Assembly (NCBI GenBank): GCA_002433485.1
Contig: DJIF01000142.1
Span: 1-36,893, forward strand
DNA length: 36,893 nucleotides
Source of the DNA: Deltaproteobacteria bacterium UBA6601
GTDB taxonomy: Bacteria; Myxococcota_A; UBA796; UBA9615
Direction of reading: 5' to 3'
Made by a program: the position numbers and the translations under genes. Below the pieces are notes generated by a model. It saw only the letters and a program-made list of their open reading frames with translations, was not told the DNA's origin and searched no databases. Position 1 is the first letter of the stretch. Each line of letters begins with the position of its first letter. Shown here piece after piece: positions 18,125-24,955 of the stretch.

Positions 18125-18307
18125 CCTCTTCCTCCTTTAGTTGCAGGCAGAGCCTGCGGGTTGAACCCACCGAGTGGTGGGCTTGGAGGCCCGTGTTGGG
18201 ACGCGCCTCCGAGTTCTTTTCGCGACGTTCAGGCCGCAGTTTCCCTGTCACGGCCCGTTGGACCGCGTCTCGATATCTCCCTGGTTGCGGTCACCTGGAC
18301 CGCATTG
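18125..18307 (-). promoter_or_regulatory. Structured leader before flgE with several hairpins
   Basis: The flgD-flgE gap has no gene but holds several inverted repeats: 18143-18157 (6-bp stem, 3-nt loop), 18166-18181 (6-bp stem, 4-nt loop), 18182-18213 (arms CTTGGAGGC and GCCTCCGAG), a weaker one at 18232-18255, and 18286-18304 (7-bp stem, 5-nt loop) just after the flgD stop. None has a U-run on the minus strand, so simple termination is unlikely. They may protect or process the mRNA and set hook protein yield (inference). Confidence 0.55.
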
Positions 18308-19096
18308 TCATCTCTGGTAGGCCGCTACTCCCATTGCCCCCTGCAGAGCGGTGCTTGGGGCTTGCTCGTTGCTCGCCTGGGCCTCTTGAACTTCAGGCTC
18401 CTGGCTGGCGTCGGCAGTCTGTTCGTTGGACGGTGTGTTCAGCACTCGAAGAATGGCTCCGAGTCCAACTTCCTGGCCGTCAATAAAGAGCATTGGCTGG
18501 CCGTTGACGAAGCGAAGTTCGTCGACCAGGCCGGTAACAAAGGTTGCGGCAGCGACCTCTTGACCGTTTTCATCAACGGCGCTGACCGAATAGCGATAGT
18601 TGCCTTGCGGCGCTCTGGCTCCGTTGCTGTGCCGGCCATTCCAGGTGACCTGGTGCTCGCCGGCTCCCAGCTCGCCCATTTCCATGGTGTCCACCACGCT
18701 GCCCGACTCATCGAGCACGGTGACCACCACTTCCTGGGCCTCACCGGCGAGCTTGAAGACCAGGTCTTCGTTGCTGCCGGACTCGTGGGCGAAGCTATCG
18801 CCGTGGGCGACCACCTCGTGTCCAACCAGGTTGACCGCGCTCTCGTTATTGATGGAGCTGATTCCTACGGCCAACTGGTTGAGGGTCTCGTTGGCGCTCA
18901 TCAACTGTTTCACCGTATTCATCTGGGTGATCTGGTCCATGAACTGATTGGTGTCCATGGGCGAGAGCGGATCCTGGTGTTTCATCTGGGTCATCATCAG
19001 CGAGAGGAAGTCTTCTTCGCCGAGAGATGATTCCGCCGCCGCAGCGGTGGCTCCAGTCTCGACCGGAGGTCGGTAGTTGATCGGGTTTAGGGTCAT
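18308..19096 (-). CDS. flgD: Flagellar hook-capping protein FlgD
   Basis: The 262-residue product has the FlgD N-terminal signature (EEDFLSLMMTQMKHQDPL followed by SPMDTNQFMDQITQMNTVKQL) and the GHEV region. A central FlgD Ig/FlgD-tudor-like part contains VTVLDESGSVVDTMEMGELGAG and VTWNGRHSNGARAPQGNYRY. The acidic, Gln/Ala-rich C-terminal tail (about 215-262) is extra to the usual protein. FlgD caps the growing hook and is later replaced. It begins 18 bp after fliK, with GGAAGGAA upstream of the ATG. Confidence 0.94.
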   Translation of the reverse strand: MTLNPINYRPPVETGATAAAAESSLGEEDFLSLMMTQMKHQDPLSPMDTNQFMDQITQMNTVKQLMSANETLNQLAVGISSINNESAVNLVGHEVVAHGDSFAHESGSNEDLVFKLAGEAQEVVVTVLDESGSVVDTMEMGELGAGEHQVTWNGRHSNGARAPQGNYRYSVSAVDENGQEVAAATFVTGLVDELRFVNGQPMLFIDGQEVGLGAILRVLNTPSNEQTADASQEPEVQEAQASNEQAPSTALQGAMGVAAYQR

Positions 19097-19114
19097 GGTT
19101 TCGTTCCTTCCGAC

Positions 19115-20521
19115 CTAGAGGTGGAGATCCAGCAGCGAACCCCGCCCATCACAGGCAGAGCCGCGACGCGGCTCGGAGTGAATGGGACGCCCCCACCGGT
19201 CGAGGGCCTGGTTGTTGTGCTGTTGGCCATCCTCTGAGGATCTGCCCGGTTCGCTGTCTTCGTTGGCGGCGGTCTCGGCGTTCTGTTCGCTGGAGGTGCT
19301 CACGTCGAACTCGCCCAGCTCCATGCCGTGATTGGCCAGCGCCTGACGTAGCTCAGAGACACGCTGCTCGGCCAATTGTGAGCTTCCTTCCGGAGCCGCG
19401 AGACGGACATCTACCTGTTCATCGTTGAGGTCGAGGCGAGCATTGATCTGTTGTCCGTCTTCAGTAGCTACCCGTAGCCTGGCGCCCTTGATCCCGCGTA
19501 GCTTGACCGATCCCGGCAGGGGCTCCGGTTCGCTCCAAGCCTCTGCACTGGCTGGACCTCGTTGAGCGGCTTCCAGGCCAGAGCGGCTGCCTGGATTGGA
19601 GCTGCTGCGGTTGGTCGCGTCGTTGGCCTGAGCGGAACTGGTCTGGCTTTGTAGGCTCTGTCCCTCGCCCTGAGTTCTGCTGCGTTGGGCTGTTTCACCG
19701 AGCCTGGTTCCGGCCAAGGGCTCAGTACGTTGCCGGAGAACAGCCTCGTCATCAAGGGCGGTCAGCTCGCTCAGTGCTGTGGTTTCCAGGGCCTCAGAGC
19801 TGTCTTCTGGGAACTCGATGCCTTCTTGCAGGGCGGCCAGTTCAGCGCCGCTCTGCGCTGTTTGGCTGGTGCCAGGCTGTTGTGCAGCCGCTAGCGGCCC
19901 GCCTTGCTGGATCAGGCTTTGGTTGGTTTGTGGACCTTGCGCCAGCCCTTTTAGACCAGCGTGCTGCTCGAAGGCGAGCGGGCCGGGGTTTACCTGGCTC
20001 TGGGTTTCCTTGCGCTGCTCGCCCTGGCGCACCTGACCGGTTCCTCCCGAGCCACCGGCCTTGGCGAATTCCAAGACCGGTGGATCGGAACCGAACCCCC
20101 CCCCGGAGGACTCGTTGATTTGTTGTTTTGGCGCCTTGCTCTCGGCAGCCTGTTGATTGGCGCTGCCTTGTTGCTCATGAGTGCTCTGTTCACCTTGCTC
20201 TGCCGGGCGTTCCTCTCGGTCCGACTGTTCGGTGCGGGAGCCAGCCTGCTGGCGTTCTTTGCGTCGCGCTGCAAGGGAGTCATGGTCCTGTTCTCGGCGC
20301 TCTCTCTTGCGCTCGAGTGCCTCCTCTGTGCGACGGTTGCTGGTGGACTTCTCAGTACTCCTACGTCGAGCAGACTTGGGCTCTTCGTTAACACTCTGTT
20401 CGATGGAGTCCAGAGCGTTGCGGAACTCGGGTCCCCGGTCCGAGGGATCGGCCTTTACGTGGGTCGATTCAGCGAAGTTCACGGCGAGCATCGGACGATC
20501 GCTGGTGGCACTAGCTGGCAT
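19115..20521 (-). CDS. fliK: Flagellar hook-length control protein FliK
   Basis: The 468-residue product has a long Gln/Glu/Ser-rich disordered N-terminal part and a C-terminal FliK domain (about 340-430): LRGIKGARLRVATEDGQQIN, ARLDLNDEQVDVRLAAPEGS, LRQALANHGMELGEFDV. FliK measures hook length and switches export specificity. The ATG at 20521 is preferred over a TTG one codon upstream because AAGGAG lies 8 bp before it. Residues about 138-158 (GGGFGSDPPVLEFAKAGG core) are encoded by a 63-bp palindromic repeat that keeps frame. Within it a run of nine G could slip and knock the gene out of frame. Confidence 0.88.
   Translation of the reverse strand: MPASATSDRPMLAVNFAESTHVKADPSDRGPEFRNALDSIEQSVNEEPKSARRRSTEKSTSNRRTEEALERKRERREQDHDSLAARRKERQQAGSRTEQSDREERPAEQGEQSTHEQQGSANQQAAESKAPKQQINESSGGGFGSDPPVLEFAKAGGSGGTGQVRQGEQRKETQSQVNPGPLAFEQHAGLKGLAQGPQTNQSLIQQGGPLAAAQQPGTSQTAQSGAELAALQEGIEFPEDSSEALETTALSELTALDDEAVLRQRTEPLAGTRLGETAQRSRTQGEGQSLQSQTSSAQANDATNRSSSNPGSRSGLEAAQRGPASAEAWSEPEPLPGSVKLRGIKGARLRVATEDGQQINARLDLNDEQVDVRLAAPEGSSQLAEQRVSELRQALANHGMELGEFDVSTSSEQNAETAANEDSEPGRSSEDGQQHNNQALDRWGRPIHSEPRRGSACDGRGSLLDLHL
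20048..20110 (-). repeat. 63-bp palindromic element, copy 1, in frame inside fliK
   Basis: This block nearly matches 20559-20620: two substitutions and one G more in the G-run (nine here). Arms 20052-20064 and 20071-20083 pair over 13 positions around a 6-nt loop. In the sense (minus) strand the only non-Watson-Crick pair is U.G. Its length, 63 bp or 21 codons, leaves the fliK frame intact. It encodes a Gly/Pro-rich peptide unlike the Gln/Glu/Ser-rich flanks. It resembles a small interspersed palindromic repeat of the Rickettsia RPE sort (analogy only). Confidence 0.85.
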
Positions 20522-20533
20522 CAAGAGCTCCTT

Positions 20534-20698
20534 TCAAGCCTTGGTTGGTGGCTTGGTACGAGCCACCGGCCCTGGCGAATTCCAGGACCGGTGGATCGGA
20601 ACCGAACCCCCCCCGGAGGATCCGGGCGCCCTCGTTGCCCGGATCTGGGCATTCGAGTGGCACGATTCATGGTTGGAGCGAACGTTCAGATTGCTCAT
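20534..20698 (-). CDS. Possible small protein between motE-like gene and fliK
   Basis: This is a 54-codon frame whose ATG shares one base with the motE-like stop (TGATG), a classical re-initiation geometry. It ends just before the AAGGAG that serves fliK. The first 27 residues (MSNLNVRSNHESCHSNAQIR and on) resemble no family I know. The second half is the palindromic element read in a different frame from that in fliK. With one more G in the run it would read the same peptide as fliK and end overlapping the fliK start. It could be a real coupling peptide or simply chance in a spacer. Low confidence. Confidence 0.3.
   Translation of the reverse strand: MSNLNVRSNHESCHSNAQIRATRAPGSSGGGSVPIHRSWNSPGPVARTKPPTKA
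20559..20620 (-). repeat. 62-bp palindromic element, copy 2, upstream of fliK
   Basis: This is the second copy of the element, in the gap between the motE-like gene and fliK. Arms 20563-20575 and 20582-20594 pair around the same 6-nt loop. Relative to copy 1 a T.A pair in the stem has become C.G, so both arms changed together. The G-run has eight bases, which shifts the downstream reading frame compared with copy 1. Confidence 0.85.
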
Positions 20699-21339
20699 CA
20701 CTTTGCTCCCTCATTCAGTTTGGATTTGTCGATTTTCGGCAACTCCGCCAGCTTGTCAGCCAGGTACTGGGCCTTTTCGGCGGGCATAGCGCCGAGCACT
20801 TTGCCGGCCTGCTTGGGCTTGATCTTCTGTAGGACCTGGAGCGCCACACCATCATCGATTCCGGCGAGCAACTCAGCGGCGTCCTTAGCCTTCATCTGAT
20901 CGACCATGCGGGCGAGCTTGGCGACGCGTTGCTTGAGGGCAGAGCGCTGGCCGTTGAGCAGACTGAGGATCTCGCCACGCAAGGCCTCGAGTCGGGCTAA
21001 TTCTTCAGCGACGCTCTTCTCCAACTCTTGCAGAGCTGCCTGCCGCTCATCCAGCGCGTTGCTGCGGCGGGCGAGGACGCGATTCCGTTGGCGCAGGTCG
21101 CGCAGCACCAGGATCTCTTCATCGGTACAGCCGACCTCACCGGCCCGGGGTACCTCCCAGGGTAGCGGTGCCTCCAGCAGTTCCTCCATGGTCTTCTTCT
21201 TCTTGGGTGGTTTGTCCTCGGCTTTCTCTTCGGCCTTGTCGCCACCTCCACCGCCGCCGGCAACCGGCAGGGGAGCGACGAGTACTGCGGCCAGGGTCAG
21301 CAGACAGGGGAGCAGCAATCTTAGGAACTGAGGATTCAC
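20698..21339 (-). CDS. MotE-like flagellar protein (MgtE N-terminal-type domain)
   Basis: The 213-residue product starts with GTG at 21339, a signal peptide or N-terminal anchor (LLLPCLLTLAAVLVAPLPV), a Gly run and a Lys-rich patch (PPKKKKT). Residues about 75-140 form a coiled coil (RNRVLARRSNALDERQAALQ). The C-terminal 65 residues (MKAKDAAELLAGIDDGVALQ, then VLQKIKPKQAGKVLGAMPAE) match the MgtE-N-like domain found in MotE/YlxF flagellar proteins between fliJ and fliK. Such proteins act in the periplasm, possibly as chaperones for motor or hook components. It starts 4 bp after the fliJ stop. Confidence 0.82.
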   Translation of the reverse strand: MNPQFLRLLLPCLLTLAAVLVAPLPVAGGGGGGDKAEEKAEDKPPKKKKTMEELLEAPLPWEVPRAGEVGCTDEEILVLRDLRQRNRVLARRSNALDERQAALQELEKSVAEELARLEALRGEILSLLNGQRSALKQRVAKLARMVDQMKAKDAAELLAGIDDGVALQVLQKIKPKQAGKVLGAMPAEKAQYLADKLAELPKIDKSKLNEGAK

Positions 21340-21343
21340 CGTC

Positions 21344-21775
21344 TTAGCTCCCTTCCTCTTTCGATGGGCTGCCGCGGAGCAGGGTCATATCGTCGAGCTC
21401 GCGGTAGTTCCTGGTCTTCTCATCTTCTAATTCCCGCATCTCAGCGCGTTCTTGGAGGTGCTGAACGAGGCGTCGCCGCTGCCAGGCCTCACGAACGATC
21501 TGCTCGCCTTCCGCGACCACTTGCCGGCGCAAGCCGATGACCCCTTTGCGGTGTTCCGCTTCGCGGCCAAGGTTTTCTTCAAAGCTGGCTCGCCACAGCA
21601 TCTCTGTGGCCGAGCTTGCCTGGCGGTCCCGGAGCTCCTGCAGCTGAGTAATGGTCTGCTGCAGGGCGTGTTCAGCCGCCTGTAGCTCACTCTTACGTCC
21701 CTGCAGCTCAGCCGCGTGACTCTGCTCGACGAGCTTGCGCAGTCGCACCAGCCGGGCCAGACGCTTGGATTTCAT
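21344..21775 (-). CDS. fliJ: Flagellar export protein FliJ
   Basis: The 143-residue product is almost entirely coiled coil (KRLARLVRLRKLVEQSHAAE, LQAAEHALQQTITQLQELRD) with a Glu/Arg-rich C-terminus, as in FliJ. FliJ is the stalk that links the FliI hexamer to FlhA and escorts chaperones in flagellar type III export. Its ATG overlaps the fliI stop by ATGA. The identification rests on coiled-coil nature, size and position just after fliI; sequence conservation in this family is low. Confidence 0.87.
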   Translation of the reverse strand: MKSKRLARLVRLRKLVEQSHAAELQGRKSELQAAEHALQQTITQLQELRDRQASSATEMLWRASFEENLGREAEHRKGVIGLRRQVVAEGEQIVREAWQRRRLVQHLQERAEMRELEDEKTRNYRELDDMTLLRGSPSKEEGS

Positions 21776-23178
21776 TGTGCGACCTCTTCATTGGCTTCGG
21801 TCTGCAGCTCAGCTCGACCGGTCATGGCCAGCTCGGCGAGTCGGGTGAGGGTCTCCTCCATGGACGAGGAATCGCCTTCTCTCTGGCAGAGAAAGGAGTT
21901 GATATCGTCGATCATCTCCAGGGCGCGGTCGATACGTGGGTTACTTCCTGGTCGGTAGGCGCCGATGTTGACCAGTTCTTCCGCGTCTCGATAGACCGCA
22001 AGAAGCTCGCGTAGCTCACCGGCATCGATCACTTGCTGGGGGTGGACTACATCCTTCATGACTCGTGATGTGCTGGCCAGGATGTCGATTGCCGGATAGT
22101 GATTGCGCGCCGCTAATTCGCGGGTCAGGACGATGTGGCCATCGAGGATGCCTCGGGTGGCGTCGGCGATGGGATCGTTGAAGTCGTCACCCTCGACCAG
22201 GACCGTATAAATACCGGTCATGGAGCCTCCTCCACTGTGTGTTCCGCAGCGCTCCAGAATGCGGGGCAGCAGAGAGAACACGGAGGGCGTATAGCCGCGT
22301 GCGGTAGGCGGCTCGCCGGCCGACAGACCGATCTCTCGCTGGGCCATAGCGAGTCGGGTGATCGAGTCCATCATGAACAGAACATCCTGACCTCGGTCGC
22401 GGAAGAACTCAGCGATGGTGGTAGCGACCAGGGCTCCCTTGACCCGTAATACCGGCGAGGCATCGCCGGTAACAGCGACCACGACTGAGCGAGCCATGCC
22501 CTCTTCGCCGAGCGACTCCTCGATGAACTCTCGGACTTCACGACCGCGCTCGCCGATGAGAGCGATAACGTTGACGTCAGCCTTGACGTTGCGGGCCAGC
22601 ATGCCCAGTAAGGTGGACTTGCCTACCCCAGAGCCGGCCATGATGCCGATGCGTTGGCCTCTTCCTACGGTGAGCATGGAGTCGATAGCGGAAACGCCCA
22701 TCTCCAGGGATTCTGAGATTCGGGCTCGCTGCAGGGGGTTAACAACCTGTCGGAAGACGGAAGCTCGGCGTTTACAGCTCAGCGGTCCACCTCCGTCGAT
22801 GGGGGTACCCAGGGGGCCCAGTACTCGGCCGAGCATTTCGTTACAGACCGTGATCGAAAAATCTGCGCGAACCGGCCTGACTCGAGACCCCAGGGTGATT
22901 CCGACGACGTCGTCAAAGGGCATCAGCAGGTTGCGCGAGCCTCTAAAACCTACAACTTCAGCGAGCACCGGATCGCGTCCGCGTCCGGGCCATACCTGGC
23001 AGATTGTTCCTACTGCCGTACCTGGTACCTCAGCTTCGAGTAGCGTACCTACTACCTGGGTGATCTGGCCTTCATAAGTGAGGGAGTCCACCTGGCGCAG
23101 TCGCTGTAGCAGACCTGCTGCCGGTCGTTCAGGCAGCCGGTCGTGCTCGAAAGCTTCAGCGAGGCCTAGTTCAGTCAT
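21772..23178 (-). CDS. fliI: Flagellar export ATPase FliI
   Basis: The 468-residue length is standard. The product has the F1-beta-like ATPase core with Walker A GIMAGSGVGKST (Lys187), ALIGERGREVREFIEESLG, the Walker B stretch VLFMMDSITRLAMAQREIGL and the PTARGYTPSVFSLLPRILER loop. FliI hydrolyses ATP at the base of the flagellar export gate, with FliH and FliJ. It overlaps the fliH end by 8 bp and the fliJ start by 4 bp, so translation of the three is coupled. Confidence 0.96.
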   Translation of the reverse strand: MTELGLAEAFEHDRLPERPAAGLLQRLRQVDSLTYEGQITQVVGTLLEAEVPGTAVGTICQVWPGRGRDPVLAEVVGFRGSRNLLMPFDDVVGITLGSRVRPVRADFSITVCNEMLGRVLGPLGTPIDGGGPLSCKRRASVFRQVVNPLQRARISESLEMGVSAIDSMLTVGRGQRIGIMAGSGVGKSTLLGMLARNVKADVNVIALIGERGREVREFIEESLGEEGMARSVVVAVTGDASPVLRVKGALVATTIAEFFRDRGQDVLFMMDSITRLAMAQREIGLSAGEPPTARGYTPSVFSLLPRILERCGTHSGGGSMTGIYTVLVEGDDFNDPIADATRGILDGHIVLTRELAARNHYPAIDILASTSRVMKDVVHPQQVIDAGELRELLAVYRDAEELVNIGAYRPGSNPRIDRALEMIDDINSFLCQREGDSSSMEETLTRLAELAMTGRAELQTEANEEVAQ

Positions 23179-23920
23179 CGCTGACCTCTACTTCCTCTCT
23201 CACCCAGGACTCCACTGCCTCGGCGAAGGCTTCGATCTGGCCTTCTACCGATGCATCGATGCGGCCGTAGTCGGTCTCAACGATCACCCCCCCGGGTTCC
23301 AGCGAGCTATCGGCCTCTACCCGAAAGGTGGCGTCTCGGCCGAGCCTGTTCATGATGATTGGGGTCAGCTCGCCGAGCTTGTCGTACTCCGCCGCGGAAA
23401 GTCGCACCACGAATTCATCGCTGCGCCGAACCTGATCGAGAACCGAAAGGACCAGATCTTCGATGGAGGCTGGAGAGATGCTCAGCTCACGTCGTACCAC
23501 TTGACTGGCGATCAGAGTGATTGCGTCAGCGACGTCCTTGACTGAGCGGGCGAAGACCTGCTCGCGGACGGACTCAAGACTTGCTCTCAGTCGCTGTGCA
23601 GCTTGCAGTTCCTGCTCGACTTCCTTGCGACCCAGCTCGATCCCTTCCTGGCGCCCCTGCTCGAAGTATTCTTCTCGGACTTCTCTAAGCGCATCTTCCT
23701 GCTCCAGGCTGGGCTCAGCGCCCTCCTCCCCTGGGTTCTGTGCGGCAGCGGAGGGGCTGAAGTCAGCTCCTGAAAAGCTGCTGTCGAAAAATTCTCCCGA
23801 TATGGGAGAGAATTCATCGGCGGTGCCGAACTCGGCCTGCTGCCCTTCTATGCCGGCAAATTCGCCGGGAGTGGAAGCGACCTTGTTGATCTTGATTGGC
23901 TCGAATCCGGACATGTCCAT
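23171..23920 (-). CDS. fliH: Flagellar export stator-like protein FliH
   Basis: The 249-residue product has a variable N-terminal half and a helical middle (REEYFEQGRQEGIELGRKEV) with spaced small residues, as in FliH/V-type E subunits. The conserved C-terminal half reads DAITLIASQVVRRELSISPA, DEFVVRLSAAEYDKL and PGGVIVETDYGRIDASVEGQ. FliH dimers tether FliI to the C-ring via FliN. The start ATG directly follows the fliG stop (TAAATG); a second ATG two codons in is also possible. It overlaps fliI by 8 bp. Confidence 0.92.
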   Translation of the reverse strand: MDMSGFEPIKINKVASTPGEFAGIEGQQAEFGTADEFSPISGEFFDSSFSGADFSPSAAAQNPGEEGAEPSLEQEDALREVREEYFEQGRQEGIELGRKEVEQELQAAQRLRASLESVREQVFARSVKDVADAITLIASQVVRRELSISPASIEDLVLSVLDQVRRSDEFVVRLSAAEYDKLGELTPIIMNRLGRDATFRVEADSSLEPGGVIVETDYGRIDASVEGQIEAFAEAVESWVREEVEVSDD

Positions 23921-24949
23921 TTACTCCACCACCGCTTCCCCGCTGCCCATGAAGATGAGCTTGCCTTCTTCTTCCAGGCGTAGCGCCAGGGCGATGATCT
24001 GTTGTTGGGCGCCTTCGACCTCGGAAAGTCGAACCGGGCCCATGGCTTCCATGTCGTCCTTGAGGTAGCCGGCAGCGCGCTCGGACATGTTGCCGAAGAA
24101 CACCGTCTTGGTTTCTTCGTCGGCGGCCTTCAGGGACATGGCCAGATCCTTGCGCTCAACCTCCTTGAGCAGGTTCTGAATTCCGCGGGAGTCGGCACTG
24201 CAGATCATGTCGAAACTGAACATCTGCTTGCTGATCTCGCTAGCGACGTCTTCGTCCTTGCGGGCTACAGCGGCCATCAGTGCTTCGCGTTCAGCCGTGC
24301 TCAGGTGGTTGACCGTGTCAGCGATCACCTGGGAGCCGTCGGTCTCAGCGTGGTGTACCTCCCCGTGGCGATCGGTGGCTCTGCCCAGGAGATCTTCGAT
24401 GTCTTCCAGCAACTCCAGGGGAATGTCTTTGAGCCGTGAGACTCTCAGCACCACATCGACTTGGAGTTCCAGGGGCAGGCAGGGAAGGATCTCTGCGGTG
24501 ATCTCTGGGCCTAGAACCGCACAGGCGACTGAGATGGTCTGCGGGTGCTCCTTGACCAGGCGCGCTGCCAGCGCACCGGGCTGCATGCCTTCAAACTTTC
24601 GCTTGAACCCGACCCGGCTGACCGGCTCGATGGAGCGGAGCATGCGCCGCCCCTTCTCTTCGCCAAGCACGACAGGAAAGACGTTCTCAAGGTAGTTGTT
24701 GCCCTGGCTTTGCAGGTACAGAGACTTGGACAGTCCGCCGGCAAACTCAGCGATAATTGCCTGGATCAGGTCGGGCTCGACATGTTCCAGTCGCGAAATG
24801 GCTTCGCCTACGCGTCGGATTTCATTCTCAGAGAGTCGCCCGAAGATCTCCCTGACCAGCTCCTCGTTCAGGTACATGATGAGGACTGCGGCCTTCTCCG
24901 GTCCGGAGAGGTGGGCTGTCTCGGCCAGCTTGGCGGTGAGCATGTTCAT
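23921..24949 (-). CDS. fliG: Flagellar motor switch protein FliG
   Basis: The 342-residue product has the FliG N-terminal domain (LSGPEKAAVLIMYLNEELVR), the middle domain (EHPQTISVACAVLGPEITAE) and the C-terminal torque domain (MFSFDMICSADSRGIQNLLK, MSERAAGYLKDDMEAMGPVR). FliG caps the C-ring, binds FliF and contacts MotA to make torque. Charged residues typical of the torque helix are present (KDLAMSLKAADEETK). It begins 6 bp after fliF and abuts fliH. Confidence 0.96.
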   Translation of the reverse strand: MNMLTAKLAETAHLSGPEKAAVLIMYLNEELVREIFGRLSENEIRRVGEAISRLEHVEPDLIQAIIAEFAGGLSKSLYLQSQGNNYLENVFPVVLGEEKGRRMLRSIEPVSRVGFKRKFEGMQPGALAARLVKEHPQTISVACAVLGPEITAEILPCLPLELQVDVVLRVSRLKDIPLELLEDIEDLLGRATDRHGEVHHAETDGSQVIADTVNHLSTAEREALMAAVARKDEDVASEISKQMFSFDMICSADSRGIQNLLKEVERKDLAMSLKAADEETKTVFFGNMSERAAGYLKDDMEAMGPVRLSEVEGAQQQIIALALRLEEEGKLIFMGSGEAVVE

Positions 24950-24955
24950 CGTTCT

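Noticed and set aside
17906..19030. A 374-codon plus-strand open frame across flgE and flgD
   Set aside because: It is antisense to two clearly conserved flagellar genes and has no recognisable motif; high GC makes long antisense frames common here.
20660..20674. TGGCACG on the plus strand near the motE-like stop
   Set aside because: No TTGC at the right distance, and it points away from the flagellar genes.
19961..20899. A 312-codon plus-strand open frame over fliK and the motE-like gene, including both palindromic copies
   Set aside because: It is antisense to real genes and low in complexity; the repeat in it is explained by the palindromic element.
22415..23077. A 220-codon plus-strand frame inside fliI
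   Set aside because: It is a Ser/Thr/Pro/Arg-rich antisense shadow of a strongly conserved ATPase gene.
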